Assembly (NCBI GenBank): GCA_900315605.1 | Contig: OMZU01000034.1 | Span: 1-51,924, forward strand | Source: an uncultured Eubacteriales bacterium | Lineage (GTDB): Bacteria > Bacillota > Clostridia > Oscillospirales > Acutalibacteraceae | Length of the DNA: 51,924 bases | Reading direction: 5' to 3' | Made by a program: the position numbers and the translations under genes | The notes under the pieces: generated by a model | Seen by the model: the letters and a program-made list of their open reading frames with translations, nothing else | What the model was told of the DNA's origin: nothing | Databases searched by the model: none | Part shown: positions 36,558 through 46,349 of the stretch, piece after piece | How positions within the stretch are numbered: the first letter of the stretch is position 1 | Layout: each line of letters starts with the position of its first letter

Positions 36558-39500
36558 TCAACCAACGTAAGCATTCGCCGCATCATTGTACCAGTAAAGT
36601 GCTTTTGCAAGATCTTTCATATCTGCGGTCGCAGCCGAGCTTGCGTTCAAGGCTCTTGCGTAGTCAAGCGCAGAGTAGTAGAACGTTGTGTCGCCCACGG
36701 TGAACTCCTGGAGCTTGTCGAGCTGGTGCGCAGGGATGTTTTCTTTCACCTTGAAGTAATAGGTATCAGCCTGGTTGCCGTCGTAGAGTGACGGTTCAAA
36801 GCTTGAATCCTTCTTTGTAAAGTAATGTCTGAGTGTGCTTCTGTCGAGGAAGATCAAGCTTGTTGTGTAGTAGTTTGCACCGAGCTGAGCCGCTACATCC
36901 TTCATGTTGCTTGCCGAAGCACCGTTGTTTGCGTTCTTAACGGCTGTTACAAACATATCGTCTGTTACGTCACCCATTGTGTAGTCTGTAAGGTTCTTGT
37001 TTGCAAGGTCGGATGTGTTGATATTAAATACCTTTTGAGCTCTTGCACCGTAGTCAACCATTGCCGAAACAAGGTAAGAAAGCTTTTCGTATTCTGTGGG
37101 ATTGTTGTCTCTCAGCTTCGCCATTGACGAGCCTTCTTTCGGAGTGAGAACGCTGTCGGCATAGTCGCGAACGCTGTAGTCCTTGGTCTCTGTTGTGCCG
37201 TTGAGAGTTGCCGTTGCTCTTACCTGGCAGGACATTTCTGCTGCGCATACCGGGCAGCTTACCGGGATCTTGGATCCTACGTTGCTTGAATCAACAGTGA
37301 TCGTCTTGCTGTATTTTGTGATATCAGTTTTCGGCTTGTCGCTTGCATTTGAAAAGTCCTTTGCCCATTCAAAGGTCCTCCGTCAAGGGTCAGAGAGCTG
37401 CCGTTGATAAGCTTTTTGGGGGTAAAGGTCGCTGTGTAGGTAATGTCGCCTGATAAATTGGGAAGTGCGTTAGGCGCATAGGTCGTTTCGCCGTTCTTCC
37501 AGCCTGCAAAGTTGTAGCCGAGCTTTGTCGGGGCTTCATGAGTTGGAACAGCTCCGTCGGCAACTGTTGTTGTGTCGATTGTTGTGCCGTCGTCGTTAAG
37601 CCATGTTACTGTGCGCGGTACGCCCAGAACAAGCTGACCGTCAGCGTTTTTGCCAACTATATAGTCGCTTTTGTCGCTGAAGAATTTTGAAGCGTCGTTG
37701 TTAGATATATCGGTGCTGTTTGTGAACACACCGGGAGTCTGCATGGTCACACCGATAGTCGCATCCGAACCAAGCTCGCCTACATTAACAGCCGCGTTTC
37801 CCGAAAGATATAGATTCCTTGTTGTTCCATTTCTTAATGTATTGCCATATATCTTTGAGTTTCCCGATATATTTACGGTAACGTCGCTTTTTTCAAAGTA
37901 GGTCACACCGGCAACGGTAGACAAGCCTGTGATTTCTCCGCCGTTCATGTTGAAGGTACCGCCGGAGCCTGTGAAACGAATTCCGCAGGCGTCATATCTG
38001 TTAACCGCTCTGCCGGTGAGGGTACCGCCGTTCATTGTAAAGGTAGCGTTAGCAGCAACATCGACAATACCTGCCGTGCTGACATTGCCGTTGATCGTGC
38101 CGCCGTTGAGCACAAACTTACCGCCCTTGACCCAGAACATTGAGCCAACTCGATACACAGCGTCCATTGAGCCGCCGCCCTCTTCGTCATAGATTTCGAG
38201 TGCAGTGCCGCTGACCATTAGAAAATGTTCATAGGTCGTTATTTTATGACCATTCAGACAAATTCTTGTTGTTCCTTCCGGAGCTCTCCATTCACTGTGT
38301 ATAGTTAAATCTTGGGTAAGATAATAGTTGCCGGCGGTCGAGGGCATGCTGTTTGTGCTTGTCCACGGCTCATAGGTGATGCCGTCGTGTATGTGCGTCT
38401 TGGGAGTCGAGTTAAAGGTCGCTGTGTAGGTCACGTCGCCTGTTACCGCGGGAAGCGCGTCCGGCGCATAGGTGGTCTCGCCGTTTTTCCAGCCTGTAAA
38501 GGTGTAGGTGTTCTGCGCGTCCTCGAGTCTTTCCGGAGGAGTTTCGCCGTCATAGGACGGGGTTGCGCCGTACTGGACAGTTGTTGTACCTAATTCGGAA
38601 TTATCGTAATTCAACCATGTGACTGTGTAACCTCTTATGACAAGGTGGATTGTGGATTCCTTTCCGATATTATTCTCGGCAAGAGTTTTTGCGTCCTCGA
38701 GCTGCTTGCCGGCAAAAATCAACCTTTGCGCGGTGGCGGGAATGTCGATTTGATCCGCTATGATTTCCTTTAGCTGAGCAACAGTGGTCTCGCCGGTGAG
38801 ATTTTCTATGGTGTAGGTTTCGCCGGTCAGCTTCTTGGCATATACCTTGAAGGTCTTTGCGGTCACGGTATACTGCGCCGTGTAGGTCACGTTGCCGCTG
38901 ACCGCCGGAAGCTGATCGGGAGCGTAGGTCGTTTCGCCGTTGTTCCAGCCCGAGAAGGTGTAGGTGTAGTTCTCGTCCTCCGCCTTTTCGGGAGTAGTGC
39001 CGTCGTAGGACGGGGTTGAGCCCTCAGCTAACGCTTCGGTTTTGAGTACCTCGTCGCCGTTCTTCCATGTAACGGTGCATGGTTTTTTTGTAACGATCGT
39101 TCCCTGTGTATCGGTGCTTGTCAAGTAGATGTATTTGCCGCTTTGGGAACAGTCGGTATATGTCGTAAACTCTCCGATAGCCAGATTTCCTCCGGCGTAT
39201 GCTGCCTGATTATTCTTGGTATTTTTCAGCTTGAGCGTACCTGCGTTGATTGTGACCTTGCCCGACGCATCAATGCATCGCTGTGTATTCGCGTTGCCTG
39301 CCACATTGATGTCTATGTTACCGCCGTTGATCGTTATTGAACCGCTGTTGAGCGTATTGAGTCCTTTGCAGGTTGAAATAACGTCATTATTGCTGTTGAA
39401 GGTCAATGCTCCCTCACTTACATCGATCTCCAAAGAGCCATCATTGATAACTATAGCGTTAGCCCCGCCGTTGCGCACTAATACGCCTACTGCGAACCAG

Positions 39501-40114
39501 TCCTGACCGCTTCTGGCAAACTCGCCGCATGAAAGCTTTATATCACCGCTGTTGAGTGTAAAGCCGCTGTTCATTTGAAGCGCGTAGGAATGGAAATATG
39601 ATTTCTGAGCGGTGTAATCCAGCACAGGGTTGTCGCTGCCGGTACCGAAAATCAGTTTATAACAGTTGATCGCAAAGGTATCGAAATAATGCGTTGTCGT
39701 GGTCGGCGACATTGTCAGCTTTCCGCTGCCCTTTATTGTAAGAGTGCCTTCCGTTTCAAAAAACTGACCCGACGCGGTCGGCATTATTGTACCTACGCAT
39801 ATGCAAGACCAGCATTTGCGACCGGTTGAGGTAGTATTGTACATACCTCCGTGCATAACGTTATTTGTACCGTCGGTCAGAACGATCGTTGCGGAATCGA
39901 CCTTTAGCCACACACAATCATCAAACGTCGCGCCGGACATGGTGAGGGTTTTAGTTGAAGCATTCCACGTCCAACCGGTGCCGCTTGCGTTTGAATCCGA
40001 TAACGTCAAAACGCTGCCTGCCGCGCTTACCGTGAACGGAACAACGGAGAACACGCTGAAAACCATGATGAAAGTCAACAGTATGCTCACTGATTTTTTT
40101 AATGTTTTTTTCAT
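36558..40114 (-). pseudogene. Secreted beta-helix/InlB-repeat protein with a ubiquitin-like domain, frameshifted
   Basis: GAGGAGGT and an ATG at 40114 open a signal peptide ([20 protein letters not shown]). The first frame gives 945 residues: a beta-helix-like region (35-340), Listeria-Bacteroides repeat domains (near 346-415, 496-570 and 850-915), a ubiquitin-like domain (421-495) and a second beta-helix-like region (600-840). Near 37378-37383 one base appears to be missing (GACGGAGG then ACCTTTGAATGG). The true continuation [16 protein letters not shown] lies in another frame and runs to the stop at 36558. That lost C-terminal module matches the one in the broken gene at 239-1846. The full protein would be about 1,185 residues. 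The truncated form ends with about 30 foreign residues. Sequencing error and real inactivation are both possible. Confidence 0.8.
38630..38854 (-). other. Ubiquitin-like domain within the surface protein
   Basis: Residues 421-495 of the protein from 40114 align end to end with eukaryotic ubiquitin. The run [12 protein letters not shown] is identical to ubiquitin 41-52, and [13 protein letters not shown] matches NIQKESTLHLVLR. The Leu8, Ile44, Val70 patch is kept (Leu429, Ile466, Val492), as are Lys6, Lys27, Lys48 and Lys63 equivalents (427, 449, 470, 485). Lys11, Lys29 and Lys33 are replaced. The C-terminal LRGG tail is absent; the chain runs on into the next repeat (VIRGYTVTW). Confidence 0.9.
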
Positions 40115-40447
40115 TGTTTTACCTCCTCGTTTTTTGAATAAGATATACTGCTGTTATTATTACAGGGAGCCTCTGATAATTTAATGTCGTGCAATAGCGC
40201 GGAAGATTTGCGGCAAGATTATGCCGTTAGATTTCGTGCTTATATGTGGCATATAATTATTAAAGACTCCCTGAATTTTATTTATTAGAGGTGCCCTATA
40301 GCTTTTTTTAAATAACAATGTCCTTTTCACGCATAACTTGGAGCTTTTGCAAAATATACTGTGTGCTGCAATAGATTTTGAGTTTTACATATGACAACAC
40401 CGCACACCGTAATTATGCGGCATTGCCCAAGCAGCCTGAGGCTGCGC
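40115..40447. other. Gap with two dispersed repeats
   Basis: No gene is seen. The stretch holds a family B copy (TTAGAGGTGCCCTA, 40285-40298) and a degenerate family A palindrome (40393-40428) just downstream of thrS, which may help terminate that transcript. Confidence 0.55.
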
Positions 40448-42391
40448 TTACTTTATAGCCTTGGAATCGATTTCTTCCTTTGCCATAGCGATAAAGTCCT
40501 CAAGCTTCATTGCGCCCAGGTCGCCGTCCTTTCTGTGGCGAACCGAAACGGTTTGAGCCTCAACGTCCTTGTCTCCGACAATGAACATATAGGGAACCTT
40601 TTCGAGCTGAGCCTCTCTGATCTTGTAGCCGATCTTCTCGCTTCTGCCGTCAACCTCAACGCGCATACCCTGAGCCTCAAGAGCTTTTTTGACCTCATAA
40701 ACATAGTCAAGGTGTCTGTCGGCAACCGCAAGCAGCTTGACCTGTGTTGGAGCAAGCCAAAGCGGGAACGCGCCGGCGTACTTCTCGATAAGCAGTGCAA
40801 GAGTTCTTTCGTAGCAGCCTATAGAGGTGCGGTGGATGATGAACGGACGCTTTTTGACGCCGTCTTTGTCAACATATTCCATGCCGAACTTTTCTGCAAG
40901 ATAGGGGTCGATCTGAATTGTTATCAGAGTATCCTCCTTGCCGAAAACGTTCTTGATCTGGATATCGAGCTTTGGACCGTAGAACGCAGCCTCGCCGATA
41001 CCGACCTTGTATTCAATGCCGAGGTGGTCGAGGATCTTGCCCATCATATCCTGAACCTCGCTCCATTCCTCCTCGGTGCCGATATATTTTTCTCTGTCCT
41101 TTGGATCCCACTGCGAGAAGCGGTAGCTTACGTCATCATAAAGTCCAACGGTCTTGAGCATGTAGCTTGCAAGCTCAACGCAGTTCTTGAATTCTTCCTC
41201 AAGCTGCTCGGGGGTACACATCAAATGACCCTCGGAGATCGTAAACTGACGAACACGGATCAAGCCGTGCATTTCGCCGCTTGCCTCGTTGCGGAAGAGA
41301 GTTGAGGTCTCGTTATATCTGAGCGGCAGGTCGCGGTAGGAACGCTGCTTGTTGAGATAAGCCTGATACTGGAACGGACATGTCATCGGACGAAGCGCGT
41401 ATACCTCGTCGTCGCTGTCCGGATCGCCGAGCACAAACATTCCGTCCTGATAGTGATCCCAGTGACCGCTGATTTTGTAGAGGTCGCTCTTTGCCATGAA
41501 CGGAGTTTTTGTGAGCTGCCAGCCAAGGCTCTGCTCCTTGTCCTCAACAAAACGCTGCAAAAGCTGGATGACTCTCGCGCCCTTTGGAAGGAGGATCGGC
41601 AGACCCTGACCGATATAATCAACAGTTGTAAAGAAGCCGAGCTCTCTGCCGAGCTTGTTGTGGTCGCGCTTGCGAGCCTCCTCAAGCTGAGCGAGGTGCT
41701 CCTCAAGCATTGAAGCCTTTGGAAAAGCAACGCCGTAAACTCTGCAAAGCTGGGCATTTTTTGCGTCGCCGCGCCAGTACGCGCCTGTGCAGTTTGTCAG
41801 CTCGACCGCCTTGATCGGCGAAACGCTCATAAGGTGAGGACCTGCGCAGAGGTCAACAAACTCGCCCTGCTTGTAAAAGCTTATGTTCTCGCCCTTATCT
41901 GTGTGCTCCTGAGCAAGCTCAACCTTGTAGGGCTCGTTCATCTCGGTAAGCTTTGCGACTGCTTCCTCGGGCGGAAGCTCAAAACGCTCGATTTCAAGAC
42001 CGGATTTAACGATCTTTTTCATTTCAGCCTTGATTTTCTCCAAATCCTCGGCGGAAAACGGCTTTTCAACATCAAAATCATAATAGAAGCCATCGTCGAT
42101 CGCGGGACCTATGGCACATTTTGCGTCCGGATAAAGTCTCTTTACAGCCTGAGCCAGAACGTGTGATGCGGAATGCCAAAACGCGTGCTTTCCTTCGTCG
42201 TCGTCAAAGGTCAGGAGCTCAAGCTTGCAATCTGTATTTAGCGGAGTGCGAAGATCGACAACATTGCCGTCAACCCTTGCACAGCAAACAGACTTGTATA
42301 AGCCTGCACCGATTGATTTTGCGATTTCAGCAGGAGAGATACCGTTGTCAAATTCCTTGACAACTCCTCCCTTTAACTCAACATTTATCAT
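40448..42391 (-). CDS. thrS: Threonine-tRNA ligase
   Basis: This 647-residue class II synthetase charges tRNA-Thr. A TGS domain is at the N-terminus, then the editing-type domain with HSASHVLAQAV and GPAIDDGFYYDF, then the catalytic core (RPMTCPFQYQAYL, IRVRQFTISEGHLMC, IHRTSIGCYERTLALLIE) and the anticodon-binding domain (APTQVKLLAVADRHLDY). The ATG at 42391 follows GGGAGGA; the longer frame upstream overlaps the leader RNA. Expression is controlled by the T-box at 42535-42784. Confidence 0.97.
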   Translation of the reverse strand: MINVELKGGVVKEFDNGISPAEIAKSIGAGLYKSVCCARVDGNVVDLRTPLNTDCKLELLTFDDDEGKHAFWHSASHVLAQAVKRLYPDAKCAIGPAIDDGFYYDFDVEKPFSAEDLEKIKAEMKKIVKSGLEIERFELPPEEAVAKLTEMNEPYKVELAQEHTDKGENISFYKQGEFVDLCAGPHLMSVSPIKAVELTNCTGAYWRGDAKNAQLCRVYGVAFPKASMLEEHLAQLEEARKRDHNKLGRELGFFTTVDYIGQGLPILLPKGARVIQLLQRFVEDKEQSLGWQLTKTPFMAKSDLYKISGHWDHYQDGMFVLGDPDSDDEVYALRPMTCPFQYQAYLNKQRSYRDLPLRYNETSTLFRNEASGEMHGLIRVRQFTISEGHLMCTPEQLEEEFKNCVELASYMLKTVGLYDDVSYRFSQWDPKDREKYIGTEEEWSEVQDMMGKILDHLGIEYKVGIGEAAFYGPKLDIQIKNVFGKEDTLITIQIDPYLAEKFGMEYVDKDGVKKRPFIIHRTSIGCYERTLALLIEKYAGAFPLWLAPTQVKLLAVADRHLDYVYEVKKALEAQGMRVEVDGRSEKIGYKIREAQLEKVPYMFIVGDKDVEAQTVSVRHRKDGDLGAMKLEDFIAMAKEEIDSKAIK

Positions 42392-42534
42392 AATAAGTCC
42401 TCCCTGATAAATAAAAATGTGTTTTCTCTCAGATTTTTCAATTGCAGCAAAGATAAAGAAGGCTACGGATATTTTAAAGCTTTCTTCCGGCCATCCGCCA
42501 TAAATCAATACAGCCGCACTATCTTCTCGGATTT

Positions 42535-42784
42535 AAAAAGTCCCAATACTCCTCTCGAAGTATTGGGACGATTTTATCTCGTGGTTCCACCCAAGTTCGG
42601 CGCAAAACGCACCCTCTTGACTGATAATCAGTTCAACCTTAACGCGGTCACACGCCGCGCCATTTCCTGCGCGGACTCAGAGGCGGTAAGCGTCATGTCC
42701 GAATACAACGCTTTCAGCAAACGCGCTGCTCTCTGAAATCGGATTTGATGAAGCTCATGTCCTCGTCAAAGCTTTGTTATTGTA
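42535..42784 (-). promoter_or_regulatory. T-box riboswitch controlling thrS
   Basis: The minus strand holds the T-box core GGGTGGAACCACG (42579-42593 area), followed by a terminator stem CCCAATACT...AGTATTGGGA and TTTTT. Upstream is a long stem I region with AGAGAG and a GCTGAAAG element. An ACC triplet in the stem I region near 42684 is the likely threonine specifier. Uncharged tRNA-Thr would favour the antiterminator and switch thrS on. Confidence 0.9.
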
Positions 42785-42791
42785 TAATTTT

Positions 42792-42820
42792 AGTATAACA
42801 CCGTCAAAGCGGAATGTCAA
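42792..42820 (-). promoter_or_regulatory. Promoter of the thrS T-box transcript
   Basis: TTGACA and TATACT on the minus strand are separated by 17 bases, just upstream of the T-box leader. Confidence 0.8.
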
Positions 42821-42828
42821 TACCCTAA

Positions 42829-44418
42829 TTACTTGTCAATATTATCAAGCTCCGCCAAAAGCTGGTCAACATCGCTCGTATGACCGTTTTTGTCGTCAGA
42901 CCTTGTAAACAGCTCGGCGAGCTCAGCCTCTGCCTGTCCGGTAACGGCAGGGGTCTTCTTGTTCTTTTCGGAACGCTCTGCATCCTTTAGCATGTCCTCG
43001 GCACCGCGCGAGCTCTTTTTGGACTTTTTGCCGCGCTTTGATCTTCCGTCGTCATAGTCGCCGTGAGCGTAGCCCAAAATGAAGTCGTCCTCTCCGGGAG
43101 TTTCAAGCTTGCCCTTTCTCTTTGAGCTTGAAGGATCGGAGAACGCGATCTCGTCAATATCGGGCGCATGGTTTTTGACCTTGCGCTTCTTGCCGGAGGA
43201 ACGTGAGCTGCGTCCGCTGCTGAAATCATCCTCGGAGAATACAAGCTCGTGCATTTCTTCGTCGGACAGGGTCTCGACCTTGCGCCTCTTTCCGGAGGAA
43301 GTGCCTGTGGATTCACTGTCATAATCCTCAGAGAATACCAAGTCGTTGTAATCCATTCTTGACTTTCTCTTTTCGCCCGGCTTTGGTTCGGGACGTTCCG
43401 GGATCGGGTCGGGTCTGTCGTCGGGATTGTCGGAGAATACAAGGCTGTCGTATTCGCCCGAAGCCATGCGCTTTTTGAGAGCTTCTTCGTCGATCTCGGG
43501 ATTTGGTGATTCAAGGTCAGGTCTTTCCGAGAACACAAGCTCCTCATAGTCGTCGGTGTCGGTATATTTCTTCTCGTAGTTTTCGTTCTCGGAAGGAAGT
43601 CCGTCGATGATTTCGAGCTCGTCCTTTGTGATCGGGTTAAAGAACAGCTCAAGGTCAAACGACACGATCAAAACTGCAAGAACAATGAACAGCAACGCCG
43701 AAACGACGTTTGCAAGCTGAAAGCCCTCTACAACGCTTACAACGATTTTTTCGATGCCGTGGCTCAGCAAAAGAGCTGCGGCAGGCAAGCCGTAGATATA
43801 GCACGCCTTGACCGGGTTTCTGCCCTTGATCCTTGACGCAACCATTGCGTAAGAGAACAAAAACAGGGTAAGGAAAATGTAGCAAAACAGTGAGGTGAGG
43901 TCAAACGAAGAGATAGAGACCTTGGTTGCCGAAAGAAATTCCAGCACAAGCAACGCGCAGCCCCACAGCGACGGGCACACAAACAGCATTGAAACACCCG
44001 AAACCGTGCTCTTGCCGACAAAATGCACCTTGGACATCAGCATCAGCGCGATTCCCGCGGGGATCGAAAGCACTGTGCAAATAATCATCATCAAAAAATA
44101 CTCGGATGACGGAGACATATCAATGAGCGAGAGTACTGTTGAGGTGATGACCAACAGGCCGGAGGCAACTGCCGCCGCACCCGCAACAGGATTTTTCTTG
44201 ACCGGATACACCGGCGCGGTTTTTCTGTCAAAGAGATTGATTATTACGCAAAGCACAAAAAGACCGATCGCCATACCGATCACTGCGAAATTCACGCCGA
44301 TTTTGTTCATTCCCAAAAACATTCCGTTGTTGTCAAGACCTACCACGCTCATCAGCTTGAAAACAATCATAATGACCGCAACGGGCACAAATGGGATAGC
44401 CGAATACTTTATCTTCAT
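42829..44418 (-). CDS. Polytopic membrane protein with acidic tail of repeated LVFSE motifs
   Basis: This 529-residue protein starts at the ATG at 44418 (GGAG upstream). Residues 1-255 hold about eight membrane helices. The cytoplasmic tail is acidic, low in complexity and rich in Ser, Arg and Lys. It contains five spaced versions of one short motif: DYEELVFSERPD, EYDSLVFSDNPD, DYNDLVFSEDYD, EMHELVFSEDD and DIDEIAFSDPSS. The end (VDQLLAELDNIDK) is another small amphipathic helix. I do not recognise the family. The repeated peptide suggests a multivalent docking tail for a partner. Confidence 0.75.
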   Translation of the reverse strand: MKIKYSAIPFVPVAVIMIVFKLMSVVGLDNNGMFLGMNKIGVNFAVIGMAIGLFVLCVIINLFDRKTAPVYPVKKNPVAGAAAVASGLLVITSTVLSLIDMSPSSEYFLMMIICTVLSIPAGIALMLMSKVHFVGKSTVSGVSMLFVCPSLWGCALLVLEFLSATKVSISSFDLTSLFCYIFLTLFLFSYAMVASRIKGRNPVKACYIYGLPAAALLLSHGIEKIVVSVVEGFQLANVVSALLFIVLAVLIVSFDLELFFNPITKDELEIIDGLPSENENYEKKYTDTDDYEELVFSERPDLESPNPEIDEEALKKRMASGEYDSLVFSDNPDDRPDPIPERPEPKPGEKRKSRMDYNDLVFSEDYDSESTGTSSGKRRKVETLSDEEMHELVFSEDDFSSGRSSRSSGKKRKVKNHAPDIDEIAFSDPSSSKRKGKLETPGEDDFILGYAHGDYDDGRSKRGKKSKKSSRGAEDMLKDAERSEKNKKTPAVTGQAEAELAELFTRSDDKNGHTSDVDQLLAELDNIDK

Positions 44419-44573
44419 ACCAAAGCTCCGTTTCTGCAATGCTGCCGAGGTTGCCGGCGAGCACACGAAAGTTATTATATTGCATAAATGTACATATAAT
44501 ATTTTAAGACAAATATACCGTTATGTCAAGGAAAATCACAGAGAAATCTCAGATTATTTAACGAGGTGAAAAA

Positions 44574-45164
44574 TTGAAAACAAGATTGCTAGCACTGACA
44601 GCCGCGTTGATCGTAACCGCTTTTCTGCCGCTTCTTGCGGTAGGGATCGGAAAAAGCACGGCAGACGCACCCAAAGCTCCGTCCCAAAGCGCGACGCCCG
44701 AACAAACAGACAGCGAAAACAGATTTTTGGCTCTTGTCGCCGCGACATGTGAGGATGATTTTTGTCCCGAGGCAACAAAAGCTGCCGCGATCATAATCAA
44801 CACCTGCCTGTGCTGTGACAAGAGCGGCTTTGACGCGGCAAACGTGGAGGACTACGCTTCCGAAACAGAATTTGACGAAGAACAAGTAAAAGCGGTCCAG
44901 TCAGGGTCAAGGCTTTGCATTACGATCGACGGCGAGATCAAATACATTCCGTTTTCAAAAGCCTCGCGCGGCTACACGCAAGCCGACGAAAAATATCCAT
45001 ATCTTTGTGAAGTGGCTTCACCCTGGGATTGCTTTGATGCTGATTTTGACAAAAACGCAGAATGCACCGGAGTGAGCCTGAGCGGAATAAATCATCTTTG
45101 TCAAAACGGCTGCTCCGCCGAGGAAGCAATAAGGTGGTATCTGCCGGGCGCAGAGATCAAATAG
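44574..45164 (+). CDS. Short SpoIID-like protein
   Basis: This 196-residue exported protein starts at TTG 44574, preceded by GAGGTG, with an N-terminal signal or anchor (MKTRLLALTAALIVTAFLPLLAVGIG). The rest resembles the core of SpoIID lytic transglycosylases: AATCEDDFCPEATKAAAIIIN, AVQSGSRLCITIDGEIKYIPFSKASRGYT and YPYLCEVASPWDC. It lacks the usual longer flanks. SpoIID trims peptidoglycan during engulfment. It sits just before the spore-coat operon. Enzymatic competence is not certain. Confidence 0.65.
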   Translation: MKTRLLALTAALIVTAFLPLLAVGIGKSTADAPKAPSQSATPEQTDSENRFLALVAATCEDDFCPEATKAAAIIINTCLCCDKSGFDAANVEDYASETEFDEEQVKAVQSGSRLCITIDGEIKYIPFSKASRGYTQADEKYPYLCEVASPWDCFDADFDKNAECTGVSLSGINHLCQNGCSAEEAIRWYLPGAEIK

Positions 45165-45168
45165 CAGA

Positions 45169-45195
45169 ACAATCGGCGATCCTCCGCATATAATA
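45169..45195 (+). promoter_or_regulatory. Possible mother-cell sigma promoter of cotJ
   Basis: AC, 16 bases, then CATATAATA fits the SigK pattern (AC, N16, CATAnnnTA) and is close to SigE. It lies about 65 bases upstream of the cotJA GTG. Confidence 0.45.
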
Positions 45196-45261
45196 AAGCG
45201 AGCCATGCTCGTGCCGTCTGCCCTAAGATTTGCGGCGGCAAGTACCGAAAGGAGAATTTTA

Positions 45262-45462
45262 GTGGACACAAAAGATATGGCGCAACAATACTACGGACTT
45301 TCAAGGCTTCCGAAAAAACCGGTTGCGGCAATGGCATATGTTCCGTTTCAAAAGAACGATTCTGAGATTTTCACCCCGGCTCAGGGGTTTGCGTTGGGAA
45401 CGATGTTCCCGGAGCTTAACAAGCCGTTTTACGGAAGCAAGTGCGGTGGCAGCAATGACTGA
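45262..45462 (+). CDS. cotJA: Spore coat protein CotJA
   Basis: This 66-residue protein starts at GTG 45262, preceded by AAAGGAGAA. It has the short aromatic, proline-rich core of CotJA (LPKKPVAAMAYVPFQKND, then GFALGTMFPELNKPFYG). It is a component of the spore coat. It overlaps cotJB by eight bases. Confidence 0.88.
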   Translation: MDTKDMAQQYYGLSRLPKKPVAAMAYVPFQKNDSEIFTPAQGFALGTMFPELNKPFYGSKCGGSND

Positions 45463-45709
45463 GCGCGAGATACTTTTAAAGAAAATTTCGACCTACCAGT
45501 TTGCCATGCTGGACTTGCAGCTTTTTTTGAACACTCATCCGGGCGACAGCGAAACAGCCGAGCAAGTTGAAACCTACAGGGCTATGCTCAAGCCGCTGGT
45601 TGATGAATACGAAAAAAAATACGGCGCGCTCACAAAGAACGCCGCCGAAGGCAACAAATGGGGCTGGGTCAAGGCTCCGTGGCCTTGGGAAAGCGGGGAG
45701 GACTGCTGA
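45455..45709 (+). CDS. cotJB: Spore coat protein CotJB
   Basis: This 84-residue protein has the CotJB layout: a helical N-terminus (TEREILLKKISTYQFAMLDLQL), then LNTHPGDSETAEQ and a KYG...WGWVKAPWPWE end. The ATG overlaps the cotJA stop, and its TGA overlaps the cotJC ATG, so all three genes are coupled. Confidence 0.9.
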   Translation: MTEREILLKKISTYQFAMLDLQLFLNTHPGDSETAEQVETYRAMLKPLVDEYEKKYGALTKNAAEGNKWGWVKAPWPWESGEDC

Positions 45710-46335
45710 TGTTTGTCTATGAAAAAAAGCTGCAATATCCTGTGAATATCAAAAAGCCAAATCCAAAGCTTGCAAAGGTGATTTCAAGTCAGCTCGGCGG
45801 TGCCGACGGAGAATTGGCTGCGGCGATAAGATATCTCAGCCAGAGATACACAATGCCGCTTCCGGAGCTAAAGGCAACGCTTACCGACATCGGCAACGAG
45901 GAGCTGAATCACGTTGAAATGATCGGCGCGATAATGTATCAGCTCACAAAGGGTCTGAGCGTTGAAGAAATCAAAAAAGCCGGGTTTGAGGATTATTTTG
46001 TCGATCACACAACAGGAGTTTATCCTCAGTCGGCGGCAGGAGTGCCGTTTACGACAGCATATTTGCAGTCAAAGGGCGACGCGATAACAGATTTGCACGA
46101 AAATCTTGCCGCAGAGCAAAAAGCGCGGACAACGTATGACAATATCCTTCGTTTGTGCGACGATCCCGACGTTAAGGACGCTATCCGATTTTTGCGTGAG
46201 CGTGAGGTCGTGCATTATCAGCGTTTTGGCGAAGCACTGAGGCTGCTCACCGACAAGCTTGACGAAAAGAATTTTTATGCGTTCAATGCGGAATTTGACA
46301 AACAATGCTTTATACTAAACTCAAATAAAAAATAG
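45709..46335 (+). CDS. cotJC: Spore coat protein CotJC, manganese-catalase family
   Basis: This 208-residue protein belongs to the manganese-catalase fold. Metal-ligand helices are visible: GGADGELAAAIRYLSQRY, IGNEELNHVEMIG (Glu and His), ENLAAEQKARTTYDNIL and REREVVHYQRFGEAL. It is usually found on the spore surface and may detoxify peroxide. GGGAGGA precedes the ATG. Confidence 0.93.
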   Translation: MFVYEKKLQYPVNIKKPNPKLAKVISSQLGGADGELAAAIRYLSQRYTMPLPELKATLTDIGNEELNHVEMIGAIMYQLTKGLSVEEIKKAGFEDYFVDHTTGVYPQSAAGVPFTTAYLQSKGDAITDLHENLAAEQKARTTYDNILRLCDDPDVKDAIRFLREREVVHYQRFGEALRLLTDKLDEKNFYAFNAEFDKQCFILNSNKK

Positions 46336-46349
46336 AACGAATTGATAAA

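Noticed and set aside
37370-37390. Programmed frameshift
   Set aside because: No slippery heptamer or downstream structure is seen; a one-base loss explains it.
40391-41305. 304-codon plus-strand frame
   Set aside because: Antisense to thrS, which has full family motifs.
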